Below, in pieces: positions 62,170-64,000 of a stretch of DNA of 64,000 bases. The stretch covers positions 558,001 through 622,000 of the forward strand of contig QNQO01006979.1 of NCBI GenBank assembly GCA_003290165.1. The letters are read 5' to 3'. The position numbers and the translations under genes were made by a program. Origin of the DNA: Berberis thunbergii (taxonomy: Eukaryota > Streptophyta > Magnoliopsida > Ranunculales > Berberidaceae). The notes beneath the pieces are model-generated. The model was not told the DNA's origin, did no database searches, and worked only from the letters and a program-made list of their open reading frames with translations. Position 1 is the stretch's first letter. Each line of letters begins with the position of its first letter.

Positions 62170-62454
62170 TTGGCGGGATTTTTGGCGCCCCCAAAATTTT
62201 TTTTGCTCGACTTTATGTTTCCTCTCTCTCTACTATGTTTCCTCTCCTCTCCCTCTGCTATGTTTCCTCTCCCTCTGCTCACTATCTAATTGGAGAAGGA
62301 GAGGATGAGAGGTTGAGAAATTGCTAGGTTTAGGTTAGCAACAGTGAAATTTGGGGCTCCAATTTATCAACCTCTCGTCCTCTCCCTCTGCTCTTGCTCG
62401 CCTCTCTTCCTCTCCTTCTCCTCTTGTTCGCCTCTCTTCCTCTCCCTCTGCTCT
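62170..62454. repeat. CT-rich low-complexity repeat before the NTT exon
   Basis: Repeated CCTCTCCCTCTGCT and GCCTCTCTTCCTCTCC motifs. Overlapping open frames in this stretch are serine/leucine-rich artefacts. Confidence 0.75.
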
Positions 62455-62751
62455 TTGCAGCTCGCCATGTTTTATACACCAAGCTTGCAAATGTTCTATC
62501 AAAGAAGGCTTTGTTCTATACTGTTATAATCCCATTTATTGCCTTCTTTGGGGCATTTGGGTTTGTTCTGTATCCCATCAGCAATGTGTTCCACCCCACT
62601 GCTCTTGCAGATAAGCTTTTGGCAACTATGGGGCCTAGGTTTCTAGGTCCTATTGCAATTCTCAGGATTTGGCTTCTGCTTGTTCTATGTCATGGCTGAG
62701 CTTTGGGGGAGTGTGGTGATTTCAGTTCTGTTTTGGGGTTTTGCTAATCAG
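62455..62751 (+). pseudogene. Plastidic ATP/ADP translocator (NTT) exon, isolated and frameshifted
   Basis: NTT proteins import ATP into plastids across the inner envelope in exchange for ADP (12 membrane spans). The reading KLANVLSKKALFYTVIIPFI, then GAFGFVLYPISNVFHPTALA, then GPRFLGPIAILRIW is close to plant NTT1/NTT2. After W a 2-bp loss shifts the frame to FCLFYVMAELWGSVVISVLF and WGFANQ, followed by a good donor GTATAA at 62752. No upstream transit-peptide exon precedes it, and no following exon (ITTVDEAK...) is seen by 64000. It is probably a duplicated gene fragment. CTCTTTGCAG at 62449-62458 could serve as an acceptor. Confidence 0.88.
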
Positions 62752-64000
62752 GTATAATTTCTTGTCAACTTGATTTGATTTGTTTGTTTTCATTTCATTT
62801 TGATGATTTTGTTTCAAGAATTTCCGATTCATACCTTGCTGTTATAAGTCCTAGTTCTTGCTTATGTTACTTACTCTTATTCATTTGGTAATGAGGATTT
62901 GATTTTGGATAAGTTAGGAATCAATATTTTATAATTGAGGAGCTATATTCTTGAGATTTACCCTTGGTTTGTTTATCAAATTTGTTCATGTGCTTTTAGC
63001 CTTTTACTGGATTTTATTTTTTTATTCTACATACAACATTTCCCTCTTTTCATGCCTTGATAAGTGGATCTAACTTTTGGATTTAGCTGTAGAATTTGTG
63101 TGGATGATGTTCTTCTTGCCTTTCATTTTCTTGATGTTTTAAGAATGATTGATACTCAAATTATTTCACAAATAATATATGTTGGATCTACTGTGATTGC
63201 GGCAATTGTGGTCGTACTATATGACATGAATGCTTTGATTTGCACGTGTTCTTTATATTGTCTGATTTCCTTATGCAATGGTTGCAAAGTATCTCTATGG
63301 TTGGATTGCAAAGTGTCACCCAATCATGAAAATCCAATTGGTAGTTATAAATAAAAACAATAATTTTTTTCAATGGTGTTTTGGGGATTTTGAAAATCGG
63401 TAATGTTTAGGCGTGCATAACAATCATTGAGATGTTGATGCTCTTGAAGTTCCAATTATGAATTTATTTAATGCACTCAAACAACTTTACTTTGTTTGTG
63501 TTGTGCTAGTTGTTTAAATTTCATGAGTAGTTCTGGAAGCTCACAATAGGTTTTACCAACCGGATAAATTGGAATCTTTAGCAATTACCCTTCTCACAGG
63601 AGTCATAAGTTCCAAACATAGAGTTCTGTGGTCTTTTATGACCATCACGTTGAATTTGATGTTAGTGATGTATAACACAGTCTCACATTCGATGAGAAAA
63701 TGAATTGGGCTATCATATGTTGTGATTTTTATTATCACAAAAATGATTGCTATTTGAGAATAGCAGTGGTGTGTTATTTTGGCCAATCGCAGTTATTACT
63801 TTGGGTTGATTTCCTGCTGGTCACAAAATGGATATTGATAGTTAAAAGGAAAGAAATGAATTTAAAAACATATACATCACATCTTAGTTGATTTGAAGGA
63901 TGTGTAGTTGTCCTATGGTTGCATGCACTCTTTTAGTGTATAATTTGCTATTCTTATCAATTGCAATGAACTAAGAACTCAACACTTTTGTAAAAAATTT
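62752..64000. other. Right edge, no gene seen
   Basis: AT-rich. No next NTT exon and no further ALG5 exon could be recognised up to the end. Confidence 0.5.

Noticed and set aside
62100..62454. Leader-like open frames before the NTT exon, possible transit peptide
   Set aside because: The Ser/Leu-rich sequence comes from repeated CTCTCCCTCTGCT motifs and does not resemble an NTT transit peptide or its first membrane spans.

Overview
This is a eudicot-type plant nuclear window. Coding exons are split by canonical GT-AG introns, the protein homologies are to plant genes, and most of the DNA is transposable elements and AT-rich introns. The plant lineage cannot be fixed from the sequence. There is no prokaryotic, organellar or CRISPR signal.

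Region 1 (849-38653, minus strand) is one complete P4-ATPase (phospholipid flippase) gene, the orthologue of Arabidopsis ALA3. I reconstructed 27 coding exons, all bounded by GT-AG, totalling 3,678 nt. That corresponds to about 1,225 residues, spread over 37.8 kb. About 34 kb of the gene is intron, mostly introns 1, 3, 5, 15 and 22. Intron 22 (14.6 kb) holds a full-length Ty3/gypsy chromovirus nested in a LINE remnant, further LINE pieces, and a non-autonomous LTR element with a TRIM inside it. Intron 5 holds a LINE tail split by a small DNA transposon and a 352-bp TTA/TAA microsatellite. Intron 1 holds a LINE split by a hAT-type element. Two single-base indels (exon 16, -1; exon 23, +1) break the frame as given, although the total length remains divisible by three.

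Region 2 (38654-47431) is the divergent intergenic space. It carries two more related hAT-type non-autonomous elements, a TA microsatellite, and otherwise unrecognised AT-rich DNA.

Region 3 (47432-60982, plus strand) holds a dispersed and probably broken copy of ALG5 (dolichyl-phosphate beta-glucosyltransferase). Exons 1 and 2 are separated by a 5.2-kb Ty3/gypsy element flanked by an unusual 46-bp duplication that includes the exon-1 splice donor. Exon 3 has a 2-bp deletion and is cut off by a 192-bp tandem repeat. Exon 4 is intact. The long intron between exons 2 and 3 contains a three-level nest: a SINE with a 14-bp target duplication, inside a hAT-like element, inside an LTR-element remnant.

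Region 4 (60983-64000) holds a LINE ORF1 remnant (DUF4283 plus CCHC knuckle), then an isolated exon of a plastidic ATP/ADP carrier (NTT) gene with a 2-bp deletion, then unrecognised sequence.

The two real host genes act in endomembrane lipid biology: ALA3 in Golgi phospholipid flipping and ALG5 in ER Dol-P-Glc synthesis for N-glycosylation. I see no evidence that they work as a unit. I found no undescribed multi-gene system. The most unusual features are the long split duplication at the ALG5 insertion, the giant TE-filled ALA3 gene with small frame lesions, and the pure triplet expansion inside it.
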